DNA from: Streptomyces mashuensis | GTDB lineage: Bacteria > Actinomycetota > Actinomycetes > Streptomycetales > Streptomycetaceae | Length of the DNA stretch: 64,000 nt | Direction: 5' to 3' | Assembly: GCF_014654785.1 (NCBI RefSeq) | Contig: NZ_BNBD01000006.1 | Span: 1-64,000, forward strand | Shown here: piece after piece, positions 53,301 through 60,587 of the stretch | Numbering within the stretch: position 1 is the stretch's first letter | Layout of the letters: every line of letters starts with the position of its first letter | Made by a program: the position numbers and the translations under genes | The notes under the pieces: model-generated | The model's input: the letters and a program-made list of their open reading frames with translations, nothing else | The model's database searches: none | Told to the model about the DNA's origin: nothing

Positions 53301-53915
53301 CAGCGGCTTCAGCTGGCGGCGCAGCTCGTCGGTGAGGTCCTGGACCCGCGCGAGGTTGGCCTTCATCGCGTCGAGCTTGCGGAGCGCCTTCTCCTTGCGC
53401 TTGCGGTGCTTGAGGACGCCGGCGGCCTCCTCGATGAAGGCGCGGCGGCCGGCGGGGTCGGCGTGCAGGACGGAGTCGAGCTGGCCCTGGCCGACGATGA
53501 CGTGCATCTCGCGGCCGATGCCGGAGTCGGAGAGGAGCTCCTGGATGTCCAGCAGGCGGCAGGTGTCGCCGTTGATCTGGTACTCGCTGCCGCCGTTGCG
53601 GAACATGGTCCGCGTGATGGTCACTTCCGCGTACTCGATGGGCAGCGCGCCGTCGGAGTTGTCGATGGTGAGGGACACCTCGGCGCGGCCGAGCGGGGGA
53701 CGGCCGGTGGTGCCGGCGAAGATGACGTCCTCCATCTTGCCGCCGCGCAGCGACTTGGCGCCCTGCTCCCCCATCACCCAGGAGAGGGCGTCGACGACGT
53801 TGGACTTCCCGGAGCCGTTCGGGCCCACGACACAGGTGATGCCGGGTTCGAAGCGCAGGGTCGTGGCGGAGGCGAACGACTTGAACCCGCGCAGGGTCAG
53901 GCTCTTGAGGTGCAC
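50343..53915 (-). CDS. smc: Chromosome segregation protein SMC
   Basis: A 1190-residue condensin ATPase. Walker A is GPNGSGKSN (about 32-40). Two long coiled coils flank a hinge at about 500-650. The C-terminal head carries the signature LSLLSGGERSLTAVALL and Walker B YVMDEVEAALDD. The coiled coils are rich in Ala, Arg and Glu, which accounts for long shadow ORFs. The start is GTG 53915. It organises chromosomes, especially during sporulation septation; ScpA/ScpB are not in the window. Confidence 0.97.
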   Translation of the reverse strand: MHLKSLTLRGFKSFASATTLRFEPGITCVVGPNGSGKSNVVDALSWVMGEQGAKSLRGGKMEDVIFAGTTGRPPLGRAEVSLTIDNSDGALPIEYAEVTITRTMFRNGGSEYQINGDTCRLLDIQELLSDSGIGREMHVIVGQGQLDSVLHADPAGRRAFIEEAAGVLKHRKRKEKALRKLDAMKANLARVQDLTDELRRQLKPLGRQAAVARRAAVIQADLRDARLRLLADDLVGLREALRAEIADEAALKARKEAAEAELRAAARREAALEEEVRRLTPRLARAQETWYELSRLAERVRGTIGLADARVTSATSAPADERRGRDPEDLEREAARVREQEAELEAALEAASRALEDTAQHRADLERRLAEEERRLRDAARALADRREQLARLQGRVTAATGRAAAAEAEAVRLAAARDEARERAATAQEEYERHAAEADGAAAGDAELAARHEAAKAALAAADAALTAAREAATEAERRRAAVTARHDALALGLRRKDGTGALLSAKERLGGLLGPAAALLTVAPGHELPVATALGAAADALAVTGPAAAAEALRLLKKEDAGRAVLLLASAPDDTPRPVPGGRYRPAASLVRGPDELMPAVRRLLRDVVVVDTLEDAEQAVAADPRLTAVTAEGDLLAAHLAQGGSGGAPSLLEVQAAVDEAAAERRALDARCTELAAALAGAAEERRAAAALAEELEALRSAADREKSQAAGALGRLAGQARAAVGEAERAGAAAARAKEAAEQAGREAEELAARLAAAQEMGEEEDDGEPDASVRDRLSADASNARQTEMEARLQVRTHEERMKALAGRADGLERAARAEREARERAERRRARLRHEAEVASAVAAGARQLLAHVEVSLARADEERRAAEEARAGRERELAEGREEARRLKTELDKLTDSVHRGEVLGAEKRLRIEQLEARALEELGVEPAALVAEYGPDQPVPPSPPAEGEELPDDPDHPRNRPVPYDRAAQEKRLRAAERAYQQLGKVNPLALEEFAALEERHRFLSEQLEDLKKTRADLLQVVKDVDRKVEEVFTAAYHDTAREFEGVFSRLFPGGEGRLVLTDPDDMLATGVDVEARPPGKKVKRLSLLSGGERSLTAVALLVAIFKARPSPFYVMDEVEAALDDTNLQRLIGIMRELQESSQLIVITHQKRTMEVADALYGVSMQGDGVSKVISQRLGPRP

Positions 53916-54205
53916 GCAGGAGGACTCTACCGGCCGGTCCCGGCCCGCCGGGGTGCGCGGGGCGTACGGGCGTGCCGCGCCGCCCCCGCGCCCGCTCCGG
54001 TGCGGCTCGGGATCACCTTCGGGTCGTCGTCAGGGTTTGATCCCGGAGAGGGCAGGGCACATCAAGCGTTAAGGCGACGACGGGGTGAAAGCGGAAGAAC
54101 CGGGGGGAAACGGGGAGAGGACGCGGCGGTCGCGGGGACCGTCCGGCGAACCGGGTGAAGGACCGGGTGCTCCGCCGGGAGGCGCCGGCTGCTGCGGATA
54201 CGACG

Positions 54206-54227
54206 AAGGGACGCCGGAGCGTCCCTT
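54206..54227 (-). terminator. Hairpin after the 68-residue coiled-coil gene
   Basis: AAGGGACGC (54206-54214), loop CGGA, GCGTCCCTT (54219-54227). It lies about 75 bp beyond the gene's stop codon. The rest of 53916-54300 (385 bp upstream of smc) shows no gene or clear promoter. Confidence 0.7.
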
Positions 54228-54300
54228 GCAGCTCTAGCAGCTGCGGCTCTCTGCGGCTGACGGTGCAGCCCGCCGGGCCCCCGGGATGAGGCGGACCCGG

Positions 54301-54507
54301 TCAGGCGAGCGCAGGCTCCGCCTTGGATACGTCGATGCTGTCGAGCAGCGAGTCGCCGGGGTGAGCGGCGGCAGTCAGCGCGTCGTTCTCGGCCTGCATC
54401 CGGATGAGCTCGGATTCGAGGTCCTGGACACGCTGCTGAAGCCGTCGCATCTCGGCGAGGACTCGGGGGTCGGAGCCGCCGACGTAACCGAGAAGCGCCT
54501 TTGCCAT
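54301..54507 (-). CDS. Conserved small coiled-coil protein
   Basis: A 68-residue protein: MAKALLGYVGGSDPRVLAEM, then a heptad-rich helix (RRLQQRVQDLESELIRMQAE) and a short acidic tail. I recall the same short protein at this place in other streptomycetes, but no function is known to me. The ATG at 54507 is chosen because the conserved part begins MAKALLG; 35 further codons upstream look non-coding. It has its own hairpin and lies 5' of smc in the same direction. Confidence 0.85.
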   Translation of the reverse strand: MAKALLGYVGGSDPRVLAEMRRLQQRVQDLESELIRMQAENDALTAAAHPGDSLLDSIDVSKAEPALA

Positions 54508-54851
54508 GATGGATGGTCCTCCACACTGAGTGACCGACCGAAGCGGTGTGGGTCGTGAGGGATTCGCACCCGCGGTGTCTGCCATCGCCACGACGGTGTG
54601 TTCCAATGCCAAACAGCTAAGGTGCGCGGGGCTTCCAGCGTCTCACCAAATGGTTTGACGGTCAACACGATCACACCCCGTATCGGCAGGCGTCCCGGGG
54701 GTGCGGGCGGGCAATCCGCGCCGCATTCCGCTCCCGGGGCCCGGGGGTCTCGTGGAGATCATCCGTTGACAGGCAGCCTTGCATGCCGCGGCGCGGTTGG
54801 CAACCATCAGGCAATTTCCGGACGACGCATATGCCAACGGCATATAAAAAA
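54508..54851. other. Intergenic region with AT-rich hairpin
   Basis: A 344-bp gap before the acylphosphatase terminator. It contains a TTGAC-G-GTCAA inverted repeat (54653-54663), possibly the -35 area of the small coiled-coil gene, and an AT-rich hairpin ATATGCC-AAC-GGCATAT (54829-54845) followed by AAAAAAG. No gene or RNA gene was recognised. Confidence 0.45.
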
Positions 54852-54894
54852 GAATGCGCCGTACTCCTCCGCCGCCCGGAACGGCGGCGCATTC
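54852..54894 (-). terminator. Intrinsic terminator with U-tract after acylphosphatase
   Basis: GAATGCGCCG (54852-54861) and CGGCGCATTC (54885-54894) with a further internal GC stem. On the minus strand the hairpin is followed directly by TTTTTT. This classical form with a T-run is uncommon in streptomycetes. Confidence 0.88.
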
Positions 54895-54913
54895 CGGTTT
54901 TCCGGGTGCGCGC

Positions 54914-55195
54914 TCAGCGCGTCTCGAAGCCCTCGTACCCACCCCGGGGTGTGTCCCAGATCTCGGTGACACCGTCCACGCGGCCGGGCGTGTCGCCGTT
55001 GCGCAGCCAGTCGAGCAGCTGTTCGCAGTTCCCCCGCTCCCCCTCGGCCACGACCTGCACCCGGCCGTCCGCGAGGTTCGAGGCGAAGCCGGTCAGACCA
55101 CCGATCCGCAAGGCGTTGGCCCGAGTGAACCAACGAAAGCCGACACCCTGCACATGCCCACGAACCCACGCCGTGAGACGGACATTCTCGTTCAT
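54914..55195 (-). CDS. acyP: Acylphosphatase
   Basis: A 93-residue enzyme that hydrolyses acyl phosphates. The signature VRGHVQGVGFRWFTR holds the phosphate-binding Arg, and GFASNLADGRVQVVAEG holds the catalytic Asn. The ATG at 55195 matches the family length. It has its own intrinsic terminator and no obvious operon partner; it is commonly found near smc in actinobacteria. Confidence 0.95.
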   Translation of the reverse strand: MNENVRLTAWVRGHVQGVGFRWFTRANALRIGGLTGFASNLADGRVQVVAEGERGNCEQLLDWLRNGDTPGRVDGVTEIWDTPRGGYEGFETR

Positions 55196-55450
55196 GTCTG
55201 CACGTTAACCGGCCAATTGCATAAGCAGCACATCGACCCGGTGTCCCGTGCCGTACAGTCGCGCCCGGCAATAGGACCCCCCTTACGAGTGACGACACCC
55301 CCGCCGGGTGGCGCCATCGGCGGCTTTTCGTATTTCTTCGCAGATTTCACGATTCTTCACGCTTCACGGCCAGCTCTTCACACTCCAGGTCTTCACCCTT
55401 CATGACTTCTTTGCTTCGCACCCGCCCCGACCATGTGAGGAAGACAGCGG
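55196..55450 (+). promoter_or_regulatory. Divergent region acyP / CAP-domain gene with TTCAC repeats
   Basis: A 255-bp region. The part 55321-55420 is AT-rich for the genome and carries TTCAC at 55346, 55356, 55363, 55377 and 55392, same strand. It ends with GAGGAAG before the ATG of the secreted protein. No gene is seen. Confidence 0.5.
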
Positions 55451-56725
55451 ATGGGTCGCCATCGACGCTCTGCCCGTGCGACCGCTGACGAGGCGGCGAC
55501 GAACGCCCGGACGCTCCGGGCCCCCCTGACGAGCCAGCCCACCGGGACCCCCACCGACGACCCCTCCGAAGCCGTCACCCAGCCCCTCCCCGTCGTCCGC
55601 CCCGGCCCCGCCGGCGCCGGCCGGCACCGCAGCCCGCACCGCGGCGCCCGGCGGCGCAAGGGGACCGCCGCGACCGCCGCCCCCCTGCCCGGCGGCACCC
55701 AGCTCCTGCCCAAGGCCGGCCCGCGCATCCCGGCGCCCGCCCGCCGGGCCGGGCTCCTCGGGGCCTCGGCCGCCGTCGCCATGAGCGCGGCGGCCATGGT
55801 CTCCGGGCTGCTGCCCGCGGGGGTCTTCACCACCGGCGGCCCGGGTGCCGTCCCCGGCCCCGGCACGGGCGGCCAGGTCCGCGCCGACGGCCTCGTCGAG
55901 ACACCGCCCCAGCGCTCCCGGCCCGCCGTGCCCACGCCCACCGACCACCCGGGCAGCCGCCCCGGGACCGCCCGTACGACGGTGGGCCTGCGGCGGGACG
56001 ACGACGGGACCGGGGACGGGAGCGACGGCACCGAGACCGTCGTGCACATGGAGGCCGCCGCGGCCACCGTGCGCGAGGACGCACGGGCGGGCAGGAACGC
56101 CGACCGGGCGGCGGCCTCCGACACGGCCCAGGCCACCGCGGAAGCGGAGGCGGAGGCGGCGGCCCGGGCGGAGGCGGAATCGGAGGCGAAGGCCGAGGCG
56201 CGGGCGGCACGGGCCGCCGGCGCTGCCGCCGGGGCCGCCGCCGGCCGGGAGGCCGCCGCCCGCAAGGGCGCGGCCCGGCACTCCCGCACCCACGTGGACG
56301 GCGACAGCGACGCATCGGCGGCCACCGTCCACGCCCTCGCCGACAGCCGGTCGGCGGCGGCGCACCTGGTGGTGGCCCTGGTCAACGCGGAACGGGCCAA
56401 GGCCGGCTGCCGCCCGCTGCGGGCCGACGCCGGGCTCGCCCGCCTCGCCCAGTCGTTCAGCGACGACATGGCCCGGCGGCAGTTCTTCGACCACACCGAC
56501 CCCGACGGCCGCACCCCCTGGGACCGCGCCGCCCGGCGCGGCGTCCGGAACCTCGGCGGGGAGAACATCGCCCGCGGCCACCCCGACCCCCGCAGCGTGG
56601 TGGATGCCTGGATGCGCAGCAGCGGCCACCGCGCCAACATCCTCAACTGCGACTACAAGCGCATCGGCGTCGGCGTCCACCAGGGGAGCAACGGGCCCTG
56701 GTGGACCCAGGACTTCGGCTACTGA
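55451..56725 (+). CDS. CAP/SCP-domain protein with N-terminal membrane anchor and long linker
   Basis: A 424-residue protein. The basic cytosolic N-terminus (about 1-100) precedes one hydrophobic helix (AGLLGASAAVAMSAAAMVSG). An Ala/Glu/Arg-rich linker (about 200-270) follows, probably helical. The CAP domain covers about 295-424: LVALVNAERAKAGCRPL, FFDHTDPDGRTPWDRAA, GENIARGHPDPRSVVDAWM and SSGHRANILN. CAP domains of this type occur in secreted or wall-bound bacterial proteins of uncertain activity. The ATG at 55451 has GAGGAAG upstream. Its location outside the membrane is inferred. Confidence 0.88.
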   Translation: MGRHRRSARATADEAATNARTLRAPLTSQPTGTPTDDPSEAVTQPLPVVRPGPAGAGRHRSPHRGARRRKGTAATAAPLPGGTQLLPKAGPRIPAPARRAGLLGASAAVAMSAAAMVSGLLPAGVFTTGGPGAVPGPGTGGQVRADGLVETPPQRSRPAVPTPTDHPGSRPGTARTTVGLRRDDDGTGDGSDGTETVVHMEAAAATVREDARAGRNADRAAASDTAQATAEAEAEAAARAEAESEAKAEARAARAAGAAAGAAAGREAAARKGAARHSRTHVDGDSDASAATVHALADSRSAAAHLVVALVNAERAKAGCRPLRADAGLARLAQSFSDDMARRQFFDHTDPDGRTPWDRAARRGVRNLGGENIARGHPDPRSVVDAWMRSSGHRANILNCDYKRIGVGVHQGSNGPWWTQDFGY

Positions 56726-56762
56726 CGAGACAACCCCGGGAGAACAAGGAGCGGGAACAGCA

Positions 56763-56797
56763 CCGCCGCCCCCCGGCGCACGGCCGGGGGGCGGCGG
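56763..56797. terminator. 15-bp bidirectional hairpin terminator
   Basis: A 15-bp arm at 56763-56777, loop GCACG, and its complement at 56783-56797. It lies between the convergent stops of the CAP-domain gene and the flavodoxin-like gene. Confidence 0.85.
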
Positions 56798-56809
56798 GCA
56801 TGCCGTCCG

Positions 56810-57394
56810 TCAGGCGGCGGCGCGGCCGGCGACGAAGACGCGGGTCTGCTCGGCCACGCGGCGGCCGAGGTGCTCGGCGGTGGCTATGTCCGCCTTGTGC
56901 ACGCCCTCGGGGCCCTGGTCGTTGTTGGTCTGGGCGCCGGCGCCCAGGAAGAAGCCGAGGCGGTTGAGGTCGTTCTCGGAGGCCGTCGAGCTGTTCCAGC
57001 CCGGGAGCGCGCCGAGGGAGACCCAGTGCATGCCGTGCTGGGCGGCCAGCACCGAGAAGAACTGGAGCGTGTGCAGCTTGTCGCCGCTCTTGGAGGCGGA
57101 GTTGGTGAAGCCGGCGGCGATCTTGTCCTGCCAGGCACGGGTGAACCAGCGCTTGGAGGAGGCCTCGGCGAAGGCGTGGAAGGCGCCGGAGGCGGTGCCC
57201 ATGTAGGTGGGCGAGCCGAAGACGATGGCGTCGGAGGCGTCGAGCAGCTCCCACTCGGCGTCGGTGATCTCGGCGACGTTCACCAGGTGGACGGTGGCGC
57301 CGGCGTCGGCGGCGCCGGTGCGGACGGCCTCGGCGAGGACGGCGGTGTGGCCGAAGCCGGAGTGGTAGGCGATGGCGACGACGGGCGTGGTCAC
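56810..57394 (-). CDS. Flavodoxin-like NAD(P)H oxidoreductase (WrbA/NADPH:quinone type)
   Basis: A 194-residue FMN protein. The FMN phosphate site is at the N-terminus (VAIAYHSGFGHTAVLAEAV), followed by IVFGSPTYMGTASGAFHAF and a C-terminal FFLGAGAQTNNDQGPEG. It probably reduces quinones or similar compounds with two electrons. The GTG at 57394 has GGGAG upstream. The gene is divergent from an HxlR regulator, a common pair in which the regulator represses the reductase until an electrophile appears. Confidence 0.9.
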   Translation of the reverse strand: MTTPVVAIAYHSGFGHTAVLAEAVRTGAADAGATVHLVNVAEITDAEWELLDASDAIVFGSPTYMGTASGAFHAFAEASSKRWFTRAWQDKIAAGFTNSASKSGDKLHTLQFFSVLAAQHGMHWVSLGALPGWNSSTASENDLNRLGFFLGAGAQTNNDQGPEGVHKADIATAEHLGRRVAEQTRVFVAGRAAA

Positions 57395-57434
57395 AGTGGA
57401 CTCCCTGGACGGTGCTGGTTCAGCGGGTACGACC

Positions 57435-57464
57435 GAAAGGAAAGCACTAACTTTTAGAAAGCGC
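57435..57464. promoter_or_regulatory. AT-rich operator candidate between reductase and HxlR gene
   Basis: GAAAGC repeats at 57440 and 57457 (17 bp apart), with the small palindrome CTAA-CTT-TTAG at 57447-57457 between them. It is the only AT-rich stretch in the divergent spacer 57395-57503 and is the likely HxlR operator and overlapping promoters. Confidence 0.55.
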
Positions 57465-57503
57465 AACCCTCTGGTGAGCGCTATGCGGGAGTATGGTGTC
57501 GGT

Positions 57504-57893
57504 ATGAGGACGATTGACGAGCACCACGAGCAGCTGCCCTTCGACGTCTTCGCCCGCAGCTGCCCGTCCCGGGAGACCCTCGGGCACGTCACCGGCCGCT
57601 GGGGCGGCCTGACCCTGTGCGCCCTGCGCGAGGACACGCTGCGCTTCAACGAGCTGCGGCGGCGCGTGGAGGGCGTGAGCGAGAAGATGCTGTCCCAGAC
57701 GCTGCACGCGCTGGAGCGCGACGGCCTGGTCGCCCGCGACGCCCGGCCGACCAACCCGCCCCGCGTCGACTACCGGCTGACCCCCCTCGGCCAGGAGGTC
57801 ACCGACCGGCTGCTGGCCCTGGTGAACCTGCTCGAGGAGCGGATGCCCGACGTCCTGGCGGCACAGCACAGCTACGACGCCCGGCGCGCCTGA
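57504..57893 (+). CDS. HxlR-family transcriptional regulator
   Basis: A 129-residue winged helix-turn-helix protein. The start of the domain holds the typical N-terminal Cys in FARSCPSRETLGHVTGRWGG; the recognition region is LRRRVEGVSEKMLSQTLHAL and the wing is RDARPTNPPRVDYRLTPLG. The single Cys may sense quinones or aldehydes as in HypR/YodB. The ATG at 57504 is chosen; an in-frame ATG at 57483 is an alternative. Divergent from the reductase gene it probably controls. Confidence 0.92.
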   Translation: MRTIDEHHEQLPFDVFARSCPSRETLGHVTGRWGGLTLCALREDTLRFNELRRRVEGVSEKMLSQTLHALERDGLVARDARPTNPPRVDYRLTPLGQEVTDRLLALVNLLEERMPDVLAAQHSYDARRA

Positions 57894-57896
57894 ACC

Positions 57897-57917
57897 GTCC
57901 GCGCCCGCGCCGCGGAC
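57897..57917. terminator. Short hairpin between hxlR-type gene and mutM
   Basis: GTCCGCG (57897-57903) and CGCGGAC (57911-57917) with a seven-base loop, in the 41-bp gap between two convergent stop codons. Confidence 0.6.
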
Positions 57918-57934
57918 CCGTCGGCCCGTGACCG

Positions 57935-58822
57935 TCAGCCCGTGACCCGCGGCGGCCGCTGGCAGCGCGGGCAGAAGTAGCTCGACCGGTTCATCCACGG
58001 CCGCCGGCGGATCGGCGTGCCGCAGCGCCGGCACGGCTCGTCCTCGCGCCCGTAGGCGTCCAGCGAACGGTCGAAGTAGCCGGACTGGCCGTTGACGTTC
58101 ACATAGAGACTGTCGAAGCTGGTGCCGCCCGCGGCCAGCGCCTCGTTGAGCACCTCACGGATGTGCGTCAGCAGCTCGGCCGTGCGTGGCCGCGTGAGGC
58201 CGGCGGTGGGCCGGTCGTAGTGCAGCCGCGTGCGCCACAGCGCCTCGTCGGCGTAGATGTTGCCCACGCCGCTGATCAGCGACTGGTCGAGCAGGGCGCG
58301 CTTGATGGTGGTGCGCTTGCGGCGCAGCGCCGCGTGGAACGCGTCGTCGTCGAACGCCGGGTCCACCGGGTCGCGGGCGATGTGCGCGATGATCTCCGGC
58401 AGCGCCTCCGGGTCGCCGGGCACGACGGGGTGCAGGGAGAGGCCGCCGAAGGTGCGCTGGTCGACGAAGCGCAGTTCCGTGCCGGCGGGGTCGGTGAAGC
58501 GGAACCGGATGCGCAGGTGCTTCTCGTCGGGCGAGCCCTGCGGCTGGACCAGCAGCTGTCCGCTCATGCCCAGGTGGGCGAGGACGGCGAATTCGGGTGC
58601 GGCGTCCGTGCCGAGCGGTTCCACGGGCAGCCACAGGTACTTGCCGCGGCGCCGGGCGGGGCCGAGCCGGTGGGCGGTCAGCCGGGCGGCGAAGTCCTCG
58701 GGGCCGGCGGGGTGACGGCGGACCGCACGCGGGTGCAGCACCTCGACGGACGCGACGGTGCGGCCGCAGACCCAGCGTTCCAGGCCGGTGCGGACGACCT
58801 CGACCTCGGGCAGTTCGGGCAT
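57935..58822 (-). CDS. mutM: Formamidopyrimidine-DNA glycosylase
   Basis: A 295-residue Fpg enzyme that removes 8-oxoguanine and formamidopyrimidines. The catalytic Pro and Glu are at the start (MPELPEVEVVR), the helix-two-turn-helix carries GVGNIYADEALW, and the zinc finger is CRRCGTPI and CPRCQ at the C-terminus. The ATG at 58822 must be used because the second residue is the catalytic Pro. GGGGGAGG lies upstream. Confidence 0.96.
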   Translation of the reverse strand: MPELPEVEVVRTGLERWVCGRTVASVEVLHPRAVRRHPAGPEDFAARLTAHRLGPARRRGKYLWLPVEPLGTDAAPEFAVLAHLGMSGQLLVQPQGSPDEKHLRIRFRFTDPAGTELRFVDQRTFGGLSLHPVVPGDPEALPEIIAHIARDPVDPAFDDDAFHAALRRKRTTIKRALLDQSLISGVGNIYADEALWRTRLHYDRPTAGLTRPRTAELLTHIREVLNEALAAGGTSFDSLYVNVNGQSGYFDRSLDAYGREDEPCRRCGTPIRRRPWMNRSSYFCPRCQRPPRVTG

Positions 58823-58901
58823 GGGTGGTGCTCCTCCCCCGCTGACGGCTCCGGGCCGCGGCCGGACCCACGAAGGGTCCGGGCCACGGCCCGGGGACGG
58901 T

Positions 58902-58920
58902 CGGCCGGACGGACCGGCCG
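58902..58920 (-). terminator. Hairpin after rnc
   Basis: CGGCCGG (58902-58908), loop ACGGA, CCGGCCG (58914-58920), five bases beyond the rnc stop. A second hairpin (CCGGACCC/GGGTCCGG, 58862-58882) lies further along, before mutM. Confidence 0.65.
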
Positions 58921-58925
58921 GCTGA

Positions 58926-59795
58926 TCAGTTCGCGGACGATCCGGCGTCGGCGGCGTCGGCGGACTCCGCAGCGTCGGCGGCCTCCGCCGCCCCCGCCGC
59001 GCCGGCGGCCTTGGCCGCCGCCGCCTTGGCGGCTTCCTCCGCCGCGGCCTTCTCGGCCGCGGCGCGGGCCTCCGCCGCCGCGTTGATCGCGCGCCAGGCG
59101 GACTCGGCCGCCTGCTGCTCCGCTTCCTTCTTGCTGCGGCCGGTGCCGGTGCCGTACGCGACACCACCGACGCGGGCAGCAGCCGTGAAGGTCTTCTCGT
59201 GGTCCGGACCGGCCTCGGAGACCAGGTACTCGGGCACGCCCAGGCCCTCGGTGGCGGTCAGCTCCTGGAGGCTGGTCTTCCAGTCCAGGCCGGCGCCGAG
59301 GTTCGAGGACTTCTCGATCAGCGGGTCGAAGAGCCGGTGGACCAGCTCGGAAGCGGCCTCCAGCCCCTTGTCGAGGTAGACCGCACCGATCACGGCCTCC
59401 AGGGTGTCCGCGAGGATCGATGCCTTGTCGCGGCCCCCGGTGCCCTCCTCGCCCCGGCCGAGCCGGATGAAGGAGCCCAGGTCCAGGCCACGGCCGACGC
59501 CGGCCAGGGCCCGGGAGTTGACGACCGCGGCCCGCAGCTTGGCCAGCTGCCCCTCGGGCAGGTCCGGGTGCATGCGGTAGAGGGTGTCGGTGACCACCAG
59601 GCCGAGCACGGCGTCGCCGAGGAACTCCAGCCGCTCGTTGGTGGGCAGCCCGCCGTTCTCGTAGGCGTAGGAACGGTGTGTCAGCGCACGCACCAGAAGG
59701 GCGGTCTCGAGGCTGTACCCGAGCCGCCCTTCCAGAAGCGTGTGAGACGAGGCCGTGTCCGCCGGCGCCTTCTTCGGCGTAGAGGCGTCTGACAT
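58926..59795 (-). CDS. rnc: Ribonuclease III
   Basis: A 289-residue dsRNA endonuclease; in S. coelicolor it is also absB, a global regulator of antibiotic production. The catalytic motif is NERLEFLGDAVLG, with the further acidic residues in DTLEAVIGAVYLD. The dsRNA-binding domain follows (WKTSLQEL to AEQQAAESAWRAI). The final about 50 residues are almost pure Ala/Glu/Lys/Asp. The ATG at 59795 starts MSDASTPKK. It follows rpmF by 19 bases. Confidence 0.96.
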   Translation of the reverse strand: MSDASTPKKAPADTASSHTLLEGRLGYSLETALLVRALTHRSYAYENGGLPTNERLEFLGDAVLGLVVTDTLYRMHPDLPEGQLAKLRAAVVNSRALAGVGRGLDLGSFIRLGRGEEGTGGRDKASILADTLEAVIGAVYLDKGLEAASELVHRLFDPLIEKSSNLGAGLDWKTSLQELTATEGLGVPEYLVSEAGPDHEKTFTAAARVGGVAYGTGTGRSKKEAEQQAAESAWRAINAAAEARAAAEKAAAEEAAKAAAAKAAGAAGAAEAADAAESADAADAGSSAN

Positions 59796-59814
59796 GAAGC
59801 CTGTCACCCGCCGA

Positions 59815-59988
59815 TCAGACCGCGAGGACCTGGCGCTTGTTGTAGGTGCCGCAGCTCGGGCACGCGATGTGCTGCTGCTTCGGCTCGTGGCAGCGCTCGC
59901 ACGCCACAAGGGTGGGGACCGCAGCCTTCCACTGCGACCGGCGGTGGCGCGTGTTGCTGCGCGACATCTTCCGCTTCGGAACAGCCAC
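59815..59988 (-). CDS. rpmF: 50S ribosomal protein L32
   Basis: A 57-residue protein beginning MAVPKRKMSRSNTRHRRSQW and carrying the CERC and CPSC zinc-ribbon pairs, so it is the zinc-dependent form. The GTG at 59988 lies two bases after the stop of the YceD gene. The yceD-rpmF-rnc order is the conserved bacterial arrangement. Confidence 0.97.
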   Translation of the reverse strand: MAVPKRKMSRSNTRHRRSQWKAAVPTLVACERCHEPKQQHIACPSCGTYNKRQVLAV

Positions 59989-59990
59989 GG

Positions 59991-60587
59991 CTACTTCTCC
60001 TGTGAGTCATCCCCGTTGGCACGGGGTGCGTTGTCCATCTCGCCGTCCTGGTCGGAACCGGCGAGTCCCTGCAGTGCCGCCCAACGAATGTCGACGGTCT
60101 CGTGGTGGTGGTCCGGGTCGTCCGCCAGCCGCGCCCCGCACTCGGAGCACAGGCCGGGACAGTCGTCCTGGCACACCGGCTGCAGCGGCAGTGCGAGCAC
60201 CACCGCGTCCCGCAGCACGGGTTCGAGGTCGAACAAGTCGTCCTCGAGGAAGAGCATGTCCTCCTCGTCGTCCTCGGCGTCGTCGTCCGCGGCCACGATG
60301 CGGCCCCGGGCGTCGGCGTCGGGGTAGGAGAACATCTCCTGGAAGTCCACGTCGAGCTCCTGCTCGAGCGGCTCCAGACACCTTACGCACTCCCCGGTGA
60401 GCGGCGCACGGGCGGTGCCTGTGACGAGCACCCCTTCCATGACCGACTCGAGCCGGAGGTCGAGCTCCACCGTCGCGCCCTCGGCCACGCCGATGACCTC
60501 GATGCCGAGGTCGGCGGGGGCGGGAAGGGAGCGGGAGACCCTCTTCAGCGCACCGGGACGCCGGCCCAGCTCGCGTGTGTCGAACAC
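59991..60587 (-). CDS. YceD/DUF177 family protein
   Basis: A 198-residue protein (from GTG 60587) with conserved RLESVMEGVLVTGTARA, GECVRCLEPLEQELDVDFQE, and the C-terminal CQDDCPGLCSECGARLADDP cysteine set. In plants and E. coli it is needed for 23S rRNA accumulation; it is normally linked to rpmF, as here. The family N-terminus (LNARLDPRNPL) continues upstream in frame to a CTG at 60620 with AGGA nearby, and GTG 60587 has no ribosome binding site, so the real start may be the CTG. Confidence 0.92.
   Translation of the reverse strand: MFDTRELGRRPGALKRVSRSLPAPADLGIEVIGVAEGATVELDLRLESVMEGVLVTGTARAPLTGECVRCLEPLEQELDVDFQEMFSYPDADARGRIVAADDDAEDDEEDMLFLEDDLFDLEPVLRDAVVLALPLQPVCQDDCPGLCSECGARLADDPDHHHETVDIRWAALQGLAGSDQDGEMDNAPRANGDDSQEK

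Noticed and set aside
50337..54158. A 1273-codon open frame opposite smc
   Set aside because: Mirror of the Ala/Arg/Glu coiled-coil codon usage of smc; Leu/Gly/Arg-rich without motifs.
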